Source: Agelaius tricolor
Lineage: Eukaryota > Chordata > Aves > Passeriformes > Icteridae
Reading direction: 5' to 3'
DNA length: 64,000 nucleotides
Assembly: GCA_023055355.1 (NCBI GenBank)
Contig: JALJCS010000002.1
Coordinates: forward strand, 80,935,001-80,999,000
Numbering within the stretch: position 1 is the first letter of the stretch; the number at the start of each line of letters is the position of its first letter. The position numbers were made by a program, and so were the translations under genes. The notes under the pieces are model-generated. The model saw only the letters and a program-made list of their open reading frames with translations, had not been told where the DNA came from and did no database searches. Positions 23,581-35,017 of the stretch are shown in pieces.

Positions 23581-26500
23581 ATGCAACATCTTTTATTATC
23601 AATAATAATTTACATACATCTTGCATCACAGGGTACTGGATATGGTGGGATGAAGTCCTAGAGATTTTCTAAAAACATTCGTCATCTTTTTATGAACTCA
23701 ATTACTCATCTATGTTGCATGTAGTTCTTACTCAAACAAGACACACCTCATGGTGTAACTGATGAACATATTAAAAAGTGGCTTAAGTGCATAAACTATG
23801 TGAATTAAAAATTCCAAGCAGGGTTTCTCTCATGCAAACCCTTCACGAAATAAGCTGAGGATGATATTTAGAATTGAAAGGTCTCAAGATTTTTTTTATA
23901 TTTTAGATTCAATAGCAAACTATTTTTCTTATTTCAGTTTATAACTTTTTTCTTTTTTTTAATTTTAATGAAATGTGTAATCTTTCCAAATATAAAATGC
24001 CTTTCAGGGCTGCAGGCATCACATGTGAGCTACTGTGTAAATACTATGAATGGATAAACAGATAGATGATTCTCTCTCTGGGAAAACATACGGTGAAATC
24101 TAAAATGCATATCCTTTCAATTCAGTTTGACATTTAAAATATGAACAGATTTTAAATTACTTGAAAATCGTGCTCTGTGTGTGGCAATTGCTTTAATTTT
24201 TTTTATTAATTTGCTGTTTGATGCTTGTTTACAGGACTTTTCATTAATGACTTTAGCTCCTCGTTACTGCAGCATAGATATTCTCAGTCCCTGAGAGTTA
24301 GATTTGTGATGTGGGGAGATGAGCTAACCAGGGTTTACAGCTGCAAAGCCAAACACGTATTCATGTCTGTCCCTCAGCTTTAACTAACATACTTTTGCCT
24401 CTGGCACTAGAAGTTTTCCTTGTGAAGCCAAAATACTTTGGCAGTCAGAAAAGTTCTGAGTGATAGCTGCAGAAAGCTTTGAGCATTTCTTAAATTAGCT
24501 TTTTAAGCTCATAGCCAAAACAGAACTCACTAACTTTTAAAACAAAACAAAGTGTGTTTGATGTCCTCATAGGATGGTTTTTCGTAATGTTACTATTCAA
24601 CTATTTTCCTCCATGACTACCATTATGAAATAGTTTATTACCAAACACTTTTGCAATCAAATGGATTTGGTTCTTGTTCACATTTCAATTCTCTTAAGTG
24701 ACCAGATTTCTCTTGTTTTGTGTTCACTTTTCTATATATTAGAAATACTTTTCACTTTCATATATTAGGAAAGCTAGAATTACTTACAGATTCACATCAG
24801 ATTTAAAAATAAATTTGAGTTATGTTAGAAAGTCAACATTATTGCACATAGATAATAGACTTTGGAGATGAACAACTGAATTTTCTGTTCTTGGGACAGA
24901 ACACATGCCTTTTAAAACTCAAAGCAGCTTGTCAAAGTAATATGAATTACTGAGTGGGATTTAAAGAAAAAAAAGGAATAAACTCAGGGTATGTTTTCAA
25001 TTTCCAGAGAAAAATAATGGCAATCATGTGCTTGACTCTTATATGTCATCAAAAAAACCCTCAACTCACAGACTAAATTTTAATCGAAACTGAGAGAAAA
25101 AGCCACCGCCCACAAACCAGAGCAAAAACCCCATACAAAACAAACGGGAAGAGTTAATAAAATAAAAAAAAATTAAAAACCAAGACACATTAATCCTGCC
25201 TTAATTTAATACCTTTATGTCCACTTAGGTGCAAAGTTGCATTTGCTGTCTTTGCCCAAATGTGACTGCCTGCTTCTTTCATAGATGGACCTGTGCTGAG
25301 GGTCTGAAATTCAGCTCACAGCCAGCTCTCCTACCCTCAGTACTGCAAATGTCTAATGACACTTTTGTTCTGTAGCCTTATTAACATAATAGGCAGTAAT
25401 TAAGAACACCTGTATCTAACCAGATTTTAGCTTGGATTTGCTGCTTCTTGTCAGATTTTGTTAATTTATTTTAAGCTCACAGTTTAGCCTAATAAAAGCT
25501 ATTACCTTTTCCTACAAAATGTTTTCGTGACCTCTATCAGCTCTCTGTTCCACAGGTCGAAGGATCCAGCAGTTCAATTGCCCTTCATGGAATATATTTT
25601 CTAAACTTCCAAGGACTCATATTCTACCACTTTAAAAAAAACAAAACTGTCTTTCTTTCATCACATGTTTAAATTTACATACTGGGAAAACGGGCATGTA
25701 TTGTCATTATAGTCTATGGTATGTCTATTTCCCTTGGGATAATTTCCAACATAGCTACAGCAATCAATTTAGCTCTACTTATATAACTTCCACACTCAGA
25801 CAGTCAATTACTGAGTAAATCCAGCTGCCTTCCAGATTGATTACTTTACTTCTAAATAATGAAAGCACTTTTTTTGAAATAATTTTGACAGTAGGGAGTC
25901 ATATTAGGATAGTTTAAAGTGGACTAATTATTCTGCCAGTTTTATGTCTGAAAATGTCTCTGTGTAGACAAACCCTTCAGTTGATGCAAGCTCCTTTGCA
26001 CAGTCAGTCCCACAATGGGAGCACAGTGCTTCTCCTTCCACTAGGGAGATCTCTTTCCTGTGTGATAGGTGTCTGTGGAGAGCATCTGTAGGAAGAACTA
26101 CCAGAAAGAATAACTGCAGCATGATCATGAAACATCGTGTTTTGATTTAGTGGTACTTGCTTTTTACTCTCACTCACAACAGTTTCCCTGACTGACTTTC
26201 TTTACCTTCTTGCTGCCTTAGTCGTTTTTTTTTTCAGTTTAATTTCCCCATTCACTTTAATTAAGGTCTCCCCAGGCTCACATGCCTGCAAACTCTTATT
26301 TATTTATTTTAAAGTGAGCTGACTAACTAGCCAGAAATTTCCCAAACCTCTAAGCTCTCATTAAAATCTTCTGTCAAAGTCTTTCACTTTATTTTTAGGG
26401 GGACTAGGCATAAATTGAAGCAAAATGTAGGGGGAGAACGATTTACTCTGTATAAATAGAATAAACGTATTATTACATAGAAATAGAAATTATAAAATCA

Positions 26501-26969
26501 GCTGAAAGGTACACATACAGTTATTTAGATTACAGAAATAAGGAAATCCCATTATTCACCAGTTAAAACTATCAAATCCTTCTTACTGTTTTCACTCCAT
26601 CCTTCCATAGTCTAGAATTTACATAGATATCTAGTCTCAGTTTCTGCATAAGTTCATAGAATCCTTCATAACTTATTGAAGTGTTTAATATAAAATCACT
26701 GCATTTATCTGTGTACTTGGTATGTAGGGCAGTCATATGAATCCCTTATTGTGGTAAAAACACCTGAGTGAGTATAATGTTTTAAGCACAATCTATCTTA
26801 GCAAAAAAAAATCACTCCAATTCTAATCAATAAGAACATTGTTGGAGACTGTTTCTTAGCTTTTCTCTCACAACTTTAAATTTTCTTGGGAAAAACCAGG
26901 AAACTATCCACAGATTCTACTTCCATATTCTCAACCTAAGTTCAAGAACAAAGTACATACCTAAGAATT
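23581..26969. other. Unique non-coding DNA with possible conserved elements
   Basis: No gene or transposon recognised. Two or three blocks (about 24170-24420, 25220-25520 and 26250-26420) are less homopolymeric than their surroundings. They contain close-spaced homeodomain-type (TAATTA, TTAATGA), SOX-type (CTTTTGTT) and E-box-type motifs, which is how conserved non-coding elements often look. Conservation itself cannot be seen from one sequence. Confidence 0.5.
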
Positions 26970-28195
26970 TTCATGGAATTATAAAAGCAGAATATTTTGT
27001 CTTGGAAAAGTTCTTTAGAGGTTGTCTGGTCCAATCCCCACGCAATGAGATGGAACCATCTTGAAATAAATTGGGTTGCTCAGAGCCATATCCAACCTGA
27101 CATTGAATGTTTCCAAGGAGGGGGCATCTACCCTCTTTGGGTAACACATCCCAATCCTTCATTGCCCTCACTGGAAAAAATGTCCTCCACCATCTAGTCT
27201 AAATCTACCCTCTTTTTGTTTAAGCCATTACCCCTTGTTCTACCATAACAAGCCCTGAAAAAGGCTGCAAAAAAGTGTTCCCAGAGCTTTCTCTTCTTCA
27301 GGCTGAACAGGCTTCTCCTCTAGGCTTTCTCTTCTCTCAGCCTGTCCTCATAGGAGGGGTGTTCCATCCTTCTAAATAATTTTTGTGTCTCCTCTGAACT
27401 TGCTCCAACAGGTTCATGTATTTCCCATACTGAGGACATCAAAACAAGATGCAGTGCTCCAGGTGAGGCCTCACCAGAGGGGGGTACAGGGGCAGAATCG
27501 CCTTCCTTGACCTGCTGGTTACACCTCTTTTCAGGCAGCCCAGGGTGTGGTTGGCTTTCCTCCAATGAAAGTCTGGAGAAAACTTTAAATCTGGAGAAAA
27601 GGAGGCAGAAGATGGGACCTGATTCCTATCTACAGCTACCTGAAAGGGGGATATGGTAATGTGGGTGTCAGTCTCATCTCACAGGTATCAAGTGACAAGA
27701 TGAGAGAAAATGGCCTCAAGTTGCACCAGCAGAGGTTTGCATCAGGTATTATGGAAACTTTTTTCACAGAAATGGTTGTCAAGCATTGGAAAAGAGTGCC
27801 CAGAGAGTGGTGGAGTCACCATCCCTGGAAGTGTTCAAAAAAAAATGTGGATATGGCACTATGACATGGTTTAGTGGTGAACATGGTCATGGTGCTGGGT
27901 GGATGGCTGAACTTGTTCTTGGAGGTCATTTCCAAACTTAACAATTCCATGGTTCTATGATTCTGGGCTGTGAGTACAGAACACTTCTCAGTCATATCCA
28001 GTATTTCATCCACCACTATCCCCAAATCCTTCTCATCAGGGCTCTCAATCCCTTCACCCCCGGTTACCCAGTGATTAGCATGACCCAGGTGTAGCACCTT
28101 GTACTTGGACTTGTTCAACCTGATAGGCCTGTTTGGCTGACTTCTCCATCTTGTCCAAATCTGTCTGGGTGTTATTTATTCCCTCAACTATCTAA
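26970..28195 (-). mobile_element. CR1 LINE, 3' half, interrupted by a plus-strand CR1
   Basis: Minus-orientation CR1 in two collinear pieces. The left piece, 26970-27563, runs from a decayed 3' end (GGTTGTCTGGTCCAATCCCC, GGGTTGCTCAGAGCCATATCC, TTCAGGCTGAACAGGCTTC, CCATACTGAGGACATCAAAA) to GGGTGTGGTTGGCTTTCC. The right piece, from about 27966, resumes exactly where the family pattern should continue (GGCTGTGAGTACAG, ATTTCATCCACCACTATCCC, CAAATCCTTCTCATCAGGGC, TAGCACCTTGTACTTGGAC) and fades at about 28195. The missing join is filled by a plus-strand CR1 at 27564-27965. The right piece lies at the end of ORF2. Both pieces carry many stops and frame breaks. Confidence 0.88.
27564..27965 (+). mobile_element. 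CR1 LINE 3' fragment nested in an older CR1
   Basis: A plus-orientation CR1 tail: CTGGAGAAAAGGAGGCAGAAG, TACAGCTACCTGAAAGGGGG, AATGGCCTCAAGTTGCACCAG, AGAGTGGTGGAGTCACCATC, CTGGAAGTGTTCAAAAAAA, and a terminal TTCTATGATTCTGG. That is the family's 3' order and end. It sits between two collinear pieces of a minus CR1, so it inserted later. No target duplication is evident, as is usual for CR1. Its first 20 bases (27564-27585) are poorly matched. Confidence 0.88.
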
Positions 28196-31042
28196 AAAAT
28201 TTTACACTTATGTTATTTGTATCATCACACAATAGAATAAAAGTAATGAAAAAAAGAGGGAACTGATCAACCTCAGAAACCTCTCCACAGCAAAGCTCAA
28301 ATTATCATTATGCTTATTTGCTTATCATTCTACAATGATTTTTGTCAATCTCTGTGGCAGAGTTCTTATACAGAGTTCTTGAATTAATGTTTTCTGGTTT
28401 CACAACACAGCACATCAAAGGTTTCAGTAAAATCAAAATACATTACATCTGCTGTCTTCTCTGAAGCTACTAATCCTGTAATTTTATCAAAAGCAACAGA
28501 CTGGAATAAAAAGATTTAAACATCTAAATTTAAAACTCCTCATTGCTTGCTTTCCAGTTATTTCTCTTTGCAGATACATATTTACAGTCACTTAGGAATA
28601 TTTTGATCCATTATAATTTTGTGTGATAGTTCAAGGGTCATTTCTTATCATCACAGGTAATGAAAAGCTAAATAAATTGTAGTCATAGCTTACATGCAAT
28701 AACAATAATAATAATCATAGCAGTAGTAGTTTGGTGCAGCTATTTTTTTTCCTAAGGGATATCTCATGCCACTATGTTTATCATTTATTTTGGGAGTATA
28801 AAGTTTAGCCTTTATTGATTAATTAACAAGGAAAATATGGGAATTCCTTATTACTGAAAATGTGTTTGGACAATACTGTGTCCTAATGAAAGAACAAGAG
28901 AACAAGATATACCTGTAGACAAGGAAGATACGCTAAGCAGAGTGTCCTACCTTTTTTTTTTGTTTTGTTTTTAATTTATGACCACTTTTTCTTTACCTGG
29001 AAGTTTCAGCTAAACCCTCCCCCCTAAAATGTTGTTGACAAAGTCATCAGGTGATGACTTTTGATCAGGTAATTTTTACATAATGTGAAAGAACTTAGTT
29101 CCCAGATTCTTTCCAGACAAATAAAAAGTAAAATTACAAACAGGAAGTGATATTAGTGATATTTTTAATGAAAAGTTTGTTTTTTCCCTGCTCAGAAGTC
29201 ATGTCTTTTCCTTTGGTTCTGGACCATCATACATCATCAGTGCTAAGTGACAAACCTTGCTATCATTCCAGCCCCTTGACATATTTCCTTCTTTTATTTT
29301 TTCCAACAGCAAAATGTGGCAATATCAGCATGACTGTAAAGGTGTTTAATTCATAACAAGAGATTGCCTAGAAATCAGTAGAAATCAGTTTGGATGTCCA
29401 GATTCATGACACTGAAATAGATATACAGAGAAGAGGTTAGAAAATGTTTGGTTAAGAAGGATAAAAAGATGTTTGAGTGAAATACACTGAACTATGCAGG
29501 AGCTCAAAGACAAGAATCATGGGAAACATCAGAAAAAATTCCAGGATGATATGAAATAGTCTCGTGGTAATAAAGTAAAAGGAAATGTAGCTTCTGTAAA
29601 AGCGACAGAAGGTGCTCTCACTCAAATCTAATGTCAGGAAATTACAGAGAAAGCCTGCAACCTGCAGCGATCAGAATTTTATCAACAGCTCAGAGAAGAG
29701 AACACCAGCATGACAAGAATGACCTCTTCTTTCCTTTCATATAATGACATTTTTTGCTAAGGTAGTGAAAAATTCTCTCACTGCAAGTGTATTTCAACAG
29801 AGATAACAGAGAGACTTTCCCTTAGATCTTGTTAAACTCCATCACCTCCATGTGGCAGTAATGAACTTCTGAAACTTCTGAAACATAAGCCACTTTAGAA
29901 TAGACTGTGTGCATCTGTAAAAAAATTGCTGACAAAGTGCTGAGCAGCCAACAGCCTATAAATCAGAAAATAAAATTCTTATGAAAGCACTCCTGTGTCC
30001 AAATATGAAAAAATATGAAAAAATTCTCAGTAGATGAAAAATCAATGACCATGGTGCCTGTGTAACATAATATAAGCATTATTCACAACATCCCAACCTT
30101 TCTCTGATTACCCCCTAAATAGTCTGTTAGAGGCATCATGAGGGAAATGCAACTTTATCTAACAAAAGCACTGGGATTACCTGAAAGCAATTCTGTATGT
30201 TTCCAAGAGGATGGAATTCTAACCAGAAGTTTTCTGAGACATTATAAGTGAAATAAAAAAAAAGGAAATGGGAGAGTTAAAGATCTTTGAAAATTTCTTC
30301 ATGTACATGTGTGTTTGTTCTAAAGTAAATATATGTTACGTTTGTATGATTAATCTTGTGTAATATGTTCATAAATCTGTCAGAAACTATTAGCAGATTA
30401 AACAGGGGTCCTGCAAGCATACAAAAGATGAAAATACTGGGATAAGAAGCATTTTGAGTGAGGAACAGAGGCAAAAAAAATCCTGAAGAGAAAGATCTGA
30501 AGTCAAGAATTGTGATAAAGTTCAGGGCTCAGACATGGATGGGATGTTAAACAAATAGATCTTAGAAATGGTATAAATAACTGTTGTTAACAATGATAAT
30601 TTCCATGCATTTATAAAAAGGAAAATTGCTGTCTATCTTCTAAATGTTCTCCGCAACAAAAGCTTTGATGTTTTTAAAGATCTTCATATTGTTAACGCTC
30701 AGTAAGCATTTTTATGTGTCATAGATTTTCTGAGTGCATGTGTATTTTCTAGCCAAACCAGAAAGTGTGACAGAGCTTTAGTGGCCCTTTGAGTGATTTA
30801 TCTCACATTGCATCTAAACAAAAGTCGTAACTTAAAAAAAAAAATCATTAAATGATAAATGTAGCAAAATTAAATATCTTTTACAATATTATATCAATAT
30901 GGTCTCATGTAGGAAATTGGGGGGATAAATTTCTTCAAGTAGATCATAACCTATGAAGATTGATTATTTTGGCAATATTTTTAAAGTCTTTAAAATACTG
31001 TCTTAAATTGTTCAGTAGTGATAATTTGTCATTGCTTTAGAA

Positions 31043-31078
31043 AACTGGCTGCAGGGTATTAACTGGCTGCAGAGTATT
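31043..31078. repeat. 18-bp tandem duplication
   Basis: AACTGGCTGCAG(G/A)GTATT occurs twice head to tail (31043-31060 and 31061-31078) with one mismatch. It is a local slippage or duplication event. Confidence 0.85.
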
Positions 31079-33259
31079 ATTTTAACTGTTCTGTCTTTGG
31101 TAGTGCCCTCTAGCTCCTCCTGCATGGAGGCCTATGAAATTATGCAGAAAATGCATTTCTGCCTACAGAAATTACATGCAGGTCCACTAAGTGGATTGAA
31201 GCTAAATTTTAGCATTTCAAAAAGGAAGAGACCAACATCATAATCCTGAGTCATAGATTAGTGTTGCCACTCTGTAAATTATATTTCGTATCTAAAGCAA
31301 AACTGATGAAATTTGACTTCTGACTTTAGAGTCAATTGGCAAAAGAAGGAAGAAACTAATTTCCACACAATTTTTTTTTTTTTCATTTCCAGAATAAGCA
31401 ATTTTGTAAGTTTTTTTCCCCTCTGTAGTGTATAGTATTTGGAAGTGCTGAGCACAGTTAAAGCTGTCCTCTGGAAGAGCAACCAAGTAAGCAAACTATG
31501 GTTGTTCAAGCCATCTATCAAGCACCTTGATAAGCACTTACAGCACTTGTTTGGCCTGAATCATAAATCTAAAACTAAACCTAGTGTTTTGTCTGACATG
31601 AAGTGCATAACAAAGATAAAAAAATAGTAGATAAGGATATTACTCCACTAGTCAGGCAAAATTATCTAGACTGTTACTCATCAGTAAACACGGTGCTTTA
31701 AGAAATAGTGTAAAAAAACCTCTGACAACAAATATTACTTCTGAGTAACTCTACATTGGTGAAAGAAGGAAACAAAATATTATAATTTAAGGTGTTCAAT
31801 GCTTTCCTGAACTCTACTATATTTAAAAAAAAACGAAAATCATTTATTTAAAATTCCCATGCCTTTGCAGAGGACAGAGGCTTGGCAAGTACAGTAAGAG
31901 ACAAAAAAACTTGTCATTATTAAGCTAAGGATAATACATGAGCTATGACAATCTTTGGAAACAGATCTGTGCTGGAGATAAAAAATTCCTGCAGTTATTG
32001 GTATGAAGATGATATTGGTCTCTTTTGGGATACAGATGATGACCTAAATTTAGATTAGGAAAAAAAAATGTATGAATGTATGTAGTCTTGCACTTTTGAA
32101 TAATGAAATAACTAATACATTTTATGTGTCTCCATGGTGCCTAATATTGTGCCAAGAATATATTAATTAGCATTAACTACTGTCACAATATCATTAGCAT
32201 CAAGGCTCAGATATTCACAGTCTTTTCATAGCAATTCTATACACTGCACGTACCAATGTATGTAAACATGAATGCATAAGTAATGTGTGCCATGCTTGAA
32301 AATAAACAGAGGGATTGTACAAAATGCTTTCATTTCAATTAACTCTGTGTAGGTCAGTAACTTTCCTTTCTTACCTCAACAGAATAATGTTACTCTTCCA
32401 ATTAAATATAGAGCTCATCAGATCTCTCATTGCTTGCAGGAATAAAATTTAGAGAGAAAAGCTGGTGCTAGTTTCATTCAGACCTCAGGGAGGTTAAGTG
32501 AATCACTGTGCATGTTTATCTAACTATGAAATACCTTATCCCTTACGGTAGAAGGATCTAATGCTTAGACTTGATTTTAGAGCTTTTGATGGGATAAAGT
32601 TAAATAGACTTAATCCTACTATAAGTATATTGCTATTTTAAATAATCTGAGTTTCTAATAATCAACATATTCTTCATTAGGAATTTCTGTTACTTAACTA
32701 AAACTCATTATCCAGTATTAGATTCATTATATAGAAATTTTACCTACTAAGACCTAAATACAATGCAATATTCTTCACAAACTTCACAAAGCTATTAAAA
32801 AATCCCAATTGTAATTCGCAATACAGAGGTAGTGTGAATTATAAAGATTATCATTCTTAGAAAGTAGACAAAAAAGTGAGAATCAGTAACAATTTGATAT
32901 CTTTAACTGCTGGAAGCACTGTTTTGTAATGCTTTCAAAGAAGATGAAGATGAAAAGCATCAGAGAAGATGTTTTCAGTATCTGATAATGTTTTCAAAGA
33001 AGATATATTTAGAATCATCTGAAATTATCTTACAAAGTCAATAGAAGTTAAAAAAAATAGAGAACTCAGAGAACCTATCAGAGCAGCACAATGTCATCAA
33101 AATTCCTAAACTGGCCAGCATCTCTTAATATCAATTATTTACATGGTTTGAGGCTTTTCATATTGAAGTGTAAATTCGTATATGCATTCTGCTTCTTGAA
33201 GTACTTTCACTCGCTTGTTGTCTTGACTCTAACATCTACTGGTTTTTTTCAGCTTACTT

Positions 33260-33345
33260 TAGAAAATGTTTGTACAAAGGACACGTAGAAAATGTTTGTA
33301 CAAAGGACATGTAGGAAAAAGGACATGTACAAAAGGACATGAGAC
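33260..33345. repeat. 26-bp tandem duplication with partial third and fourth units
   Basis: Two 26-base units, 33260-33285 and 33286-33311, differ at a single base (ACACG versus ACATG). They are followed by two shorter derivatives of the ..AAAGGACATG part up to about 33342. It is a small minisatellite. Confidence 0.88.
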
Positions 33346-34478
33346 AGTGCCCAAAGTTACTTTTCTGTATTGTCTAAAGTTGCCGAATTTACTGTTACAC
33401 TAGTTCTTTTCCCAAAGGGATAACACTTCCCACCAAATGTACCAGCTGAAGACTTAGGACAACTGTACTACACTATACACATCTGTAAGCACTCTCTTTA
33501 CCATAAGATTGCCTGGGAATAAAAGAAAAAATCAGACATTCAGCATTTACAATGAGATCATCATATTTTCCAATTGGCTTATAAATACATCTAAATACAA
33601 CTTTAGGTGACTGACTGAATCAAATGTGTCATGGTAACAAATGTTATTTAAAAATCTATCCATCTATCTATCTTCCTAGGATTCTTCTGGTTTTTCCCCC
33701 TGTACAATTAAGAAACAAATATATTTATTGATAATAAAATATATTAAGGAATTGAGAAAGCTTAGAAAACATATTAAACTAAATTTTAGCAATGAAATTC
33801 ATATCTCTGAAATGCACTTTCAGTGTTAAATTCTTTATTGCTGAGATATTTTTAAGTCAACAAAGATGTATCAGCAGGAAATCTGGCACACCGTATGACC
33901 AAGTTCAACAGTTAAACTGCCTTTGGGTGGACTGCAGGCTCTCTGTTATATTGAACATACCAGGGCCCTGTTTTCTGGCCCTGCAATCACCAACCATTGG
34001 CCAGGTATAACTGATACATTACATTTCAGACTCTAAACCAGACTTTTACCTACATGGACAATTTCCTAGGTCATGTTCATTCCCCAACTGTGCCTGAGTT
34101 GTGGTCCACATTTGTGTCAATGTGTCAATTAAATTTTTTTCTAAGAATTTAATAATATAGACAATGAGTTTCAGGAATGTTCTAAGGCTTTTCCCCCCAT
34201 GCCTTTGTTGTGGCTAGCTATATGTATAATAATTTATGTTACATTTATTTTTTAATGAAAAATATAAAAAAATAACCCCATATAATTTGCTACTTCTATT
34301 GAGAATATTAAATGTATGTTCTGTCATTGTGTTTAAAACCTAAGCAACAGGAATTCCATCAATTAATGATTGCGTTTTATGTTTTGAGGGTTTTTTCTGT
34401 TCTGTTAATTCTTTACATTGCAATAGTAATAGATATCAGAATAAAAACAAAATTAAGATGAAAATTTCGAGGGAAAAT

Positions 34479-35017
34479 TAGGATTTTAACCCCAAGTGGC
34501 AGCTATTTCCCATGCAGCCCTTTATTCGCATATCCTCCAAATGGGATGGGGATAGAATTGAAAGGAAAAAAGTGAAAGAAGCTCATAGGTTGTGATAAAA
34601 GCAATTTAATTGGCAAATCAAAAGCCATGCATACAAGCAAAGAGAAACAAGGAATTAATTCCCCACTTCCCATGGGCAGGTAGGTGTTCAGCCATCCCCA
34701 GGAAACCAGGGCTGCATCCCACATAACAGTGATTTGGGAATACAAATGCCATCACACTGAACATCTCCACCTTCCTCCCCCAGATTTATGTACTGAGCAT
34801 GATGCCATATGGTCTGGGATATCCCTTGGATAAGTTGGGGTCAGCTATCCTGTCTGTGTCCCTTCCCAATATCTTGTGCACCTGTTTGTAAGCCCTGCTC
34901 AGCAATAATGAAAATATCTCAATATTATCAACACTGTGTTTAGCACAAATCCAAAACACAACCCACATAAGAGCTACTGTGAGGAAAATTAATGCTAGCC
35001 CATCCCAAACCAGCACA
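34479..35017 (-). mobile_element. Solo LTR, family A copy 3
   Basis: The most complete uninterrupted copy of the family also present at 6838 and 13932, again minus. On the minus strand it opens TGTGCTGGTTTGGGATGGG (complement of the bases ending at 35017), a start typical of a widespread avian ERV LTR family. It passes through U3 and has an ATTAAA polyadenylation signal (plus-strand TTTAAT at 34605-34610). It ends in a U5 with a GGGGTTAAAA-type terminus near 34479. Length is about 540 bp. Shared blocks include GGCAGGTAGGTGTTCAGCC, TACTGAGCATGATGCCATA, AGTTGGGGTCAGCTATCC and TATTATCAACACTGTG. A short deletion relative to copy 2 lies near 34878-34890. No internal retroviral sequence and no clear target duplication were found. 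Confidence 0.87.

Larger units (their letters stand above)
28196..34478. other. Unique AT-rich non-coding DNA
   Basis: No gene or transposon recognised over 6.3 kb. It contains small tandem duplications at 31043-31078 and 33260-33311 (listed separately), an ATA-rich stretch near 28700, a TCTATCCA run near 33655, and AT-rich filler. Open frames are all 80 codons or shorter with no domain signatures. Confidence 0.65.

Noticed and set aside
31080..31170. CTCF-like GCCCTCTAG motif
   Set aside because: Only the core half matches; the flanking positions do not fit the motif well enough to call.
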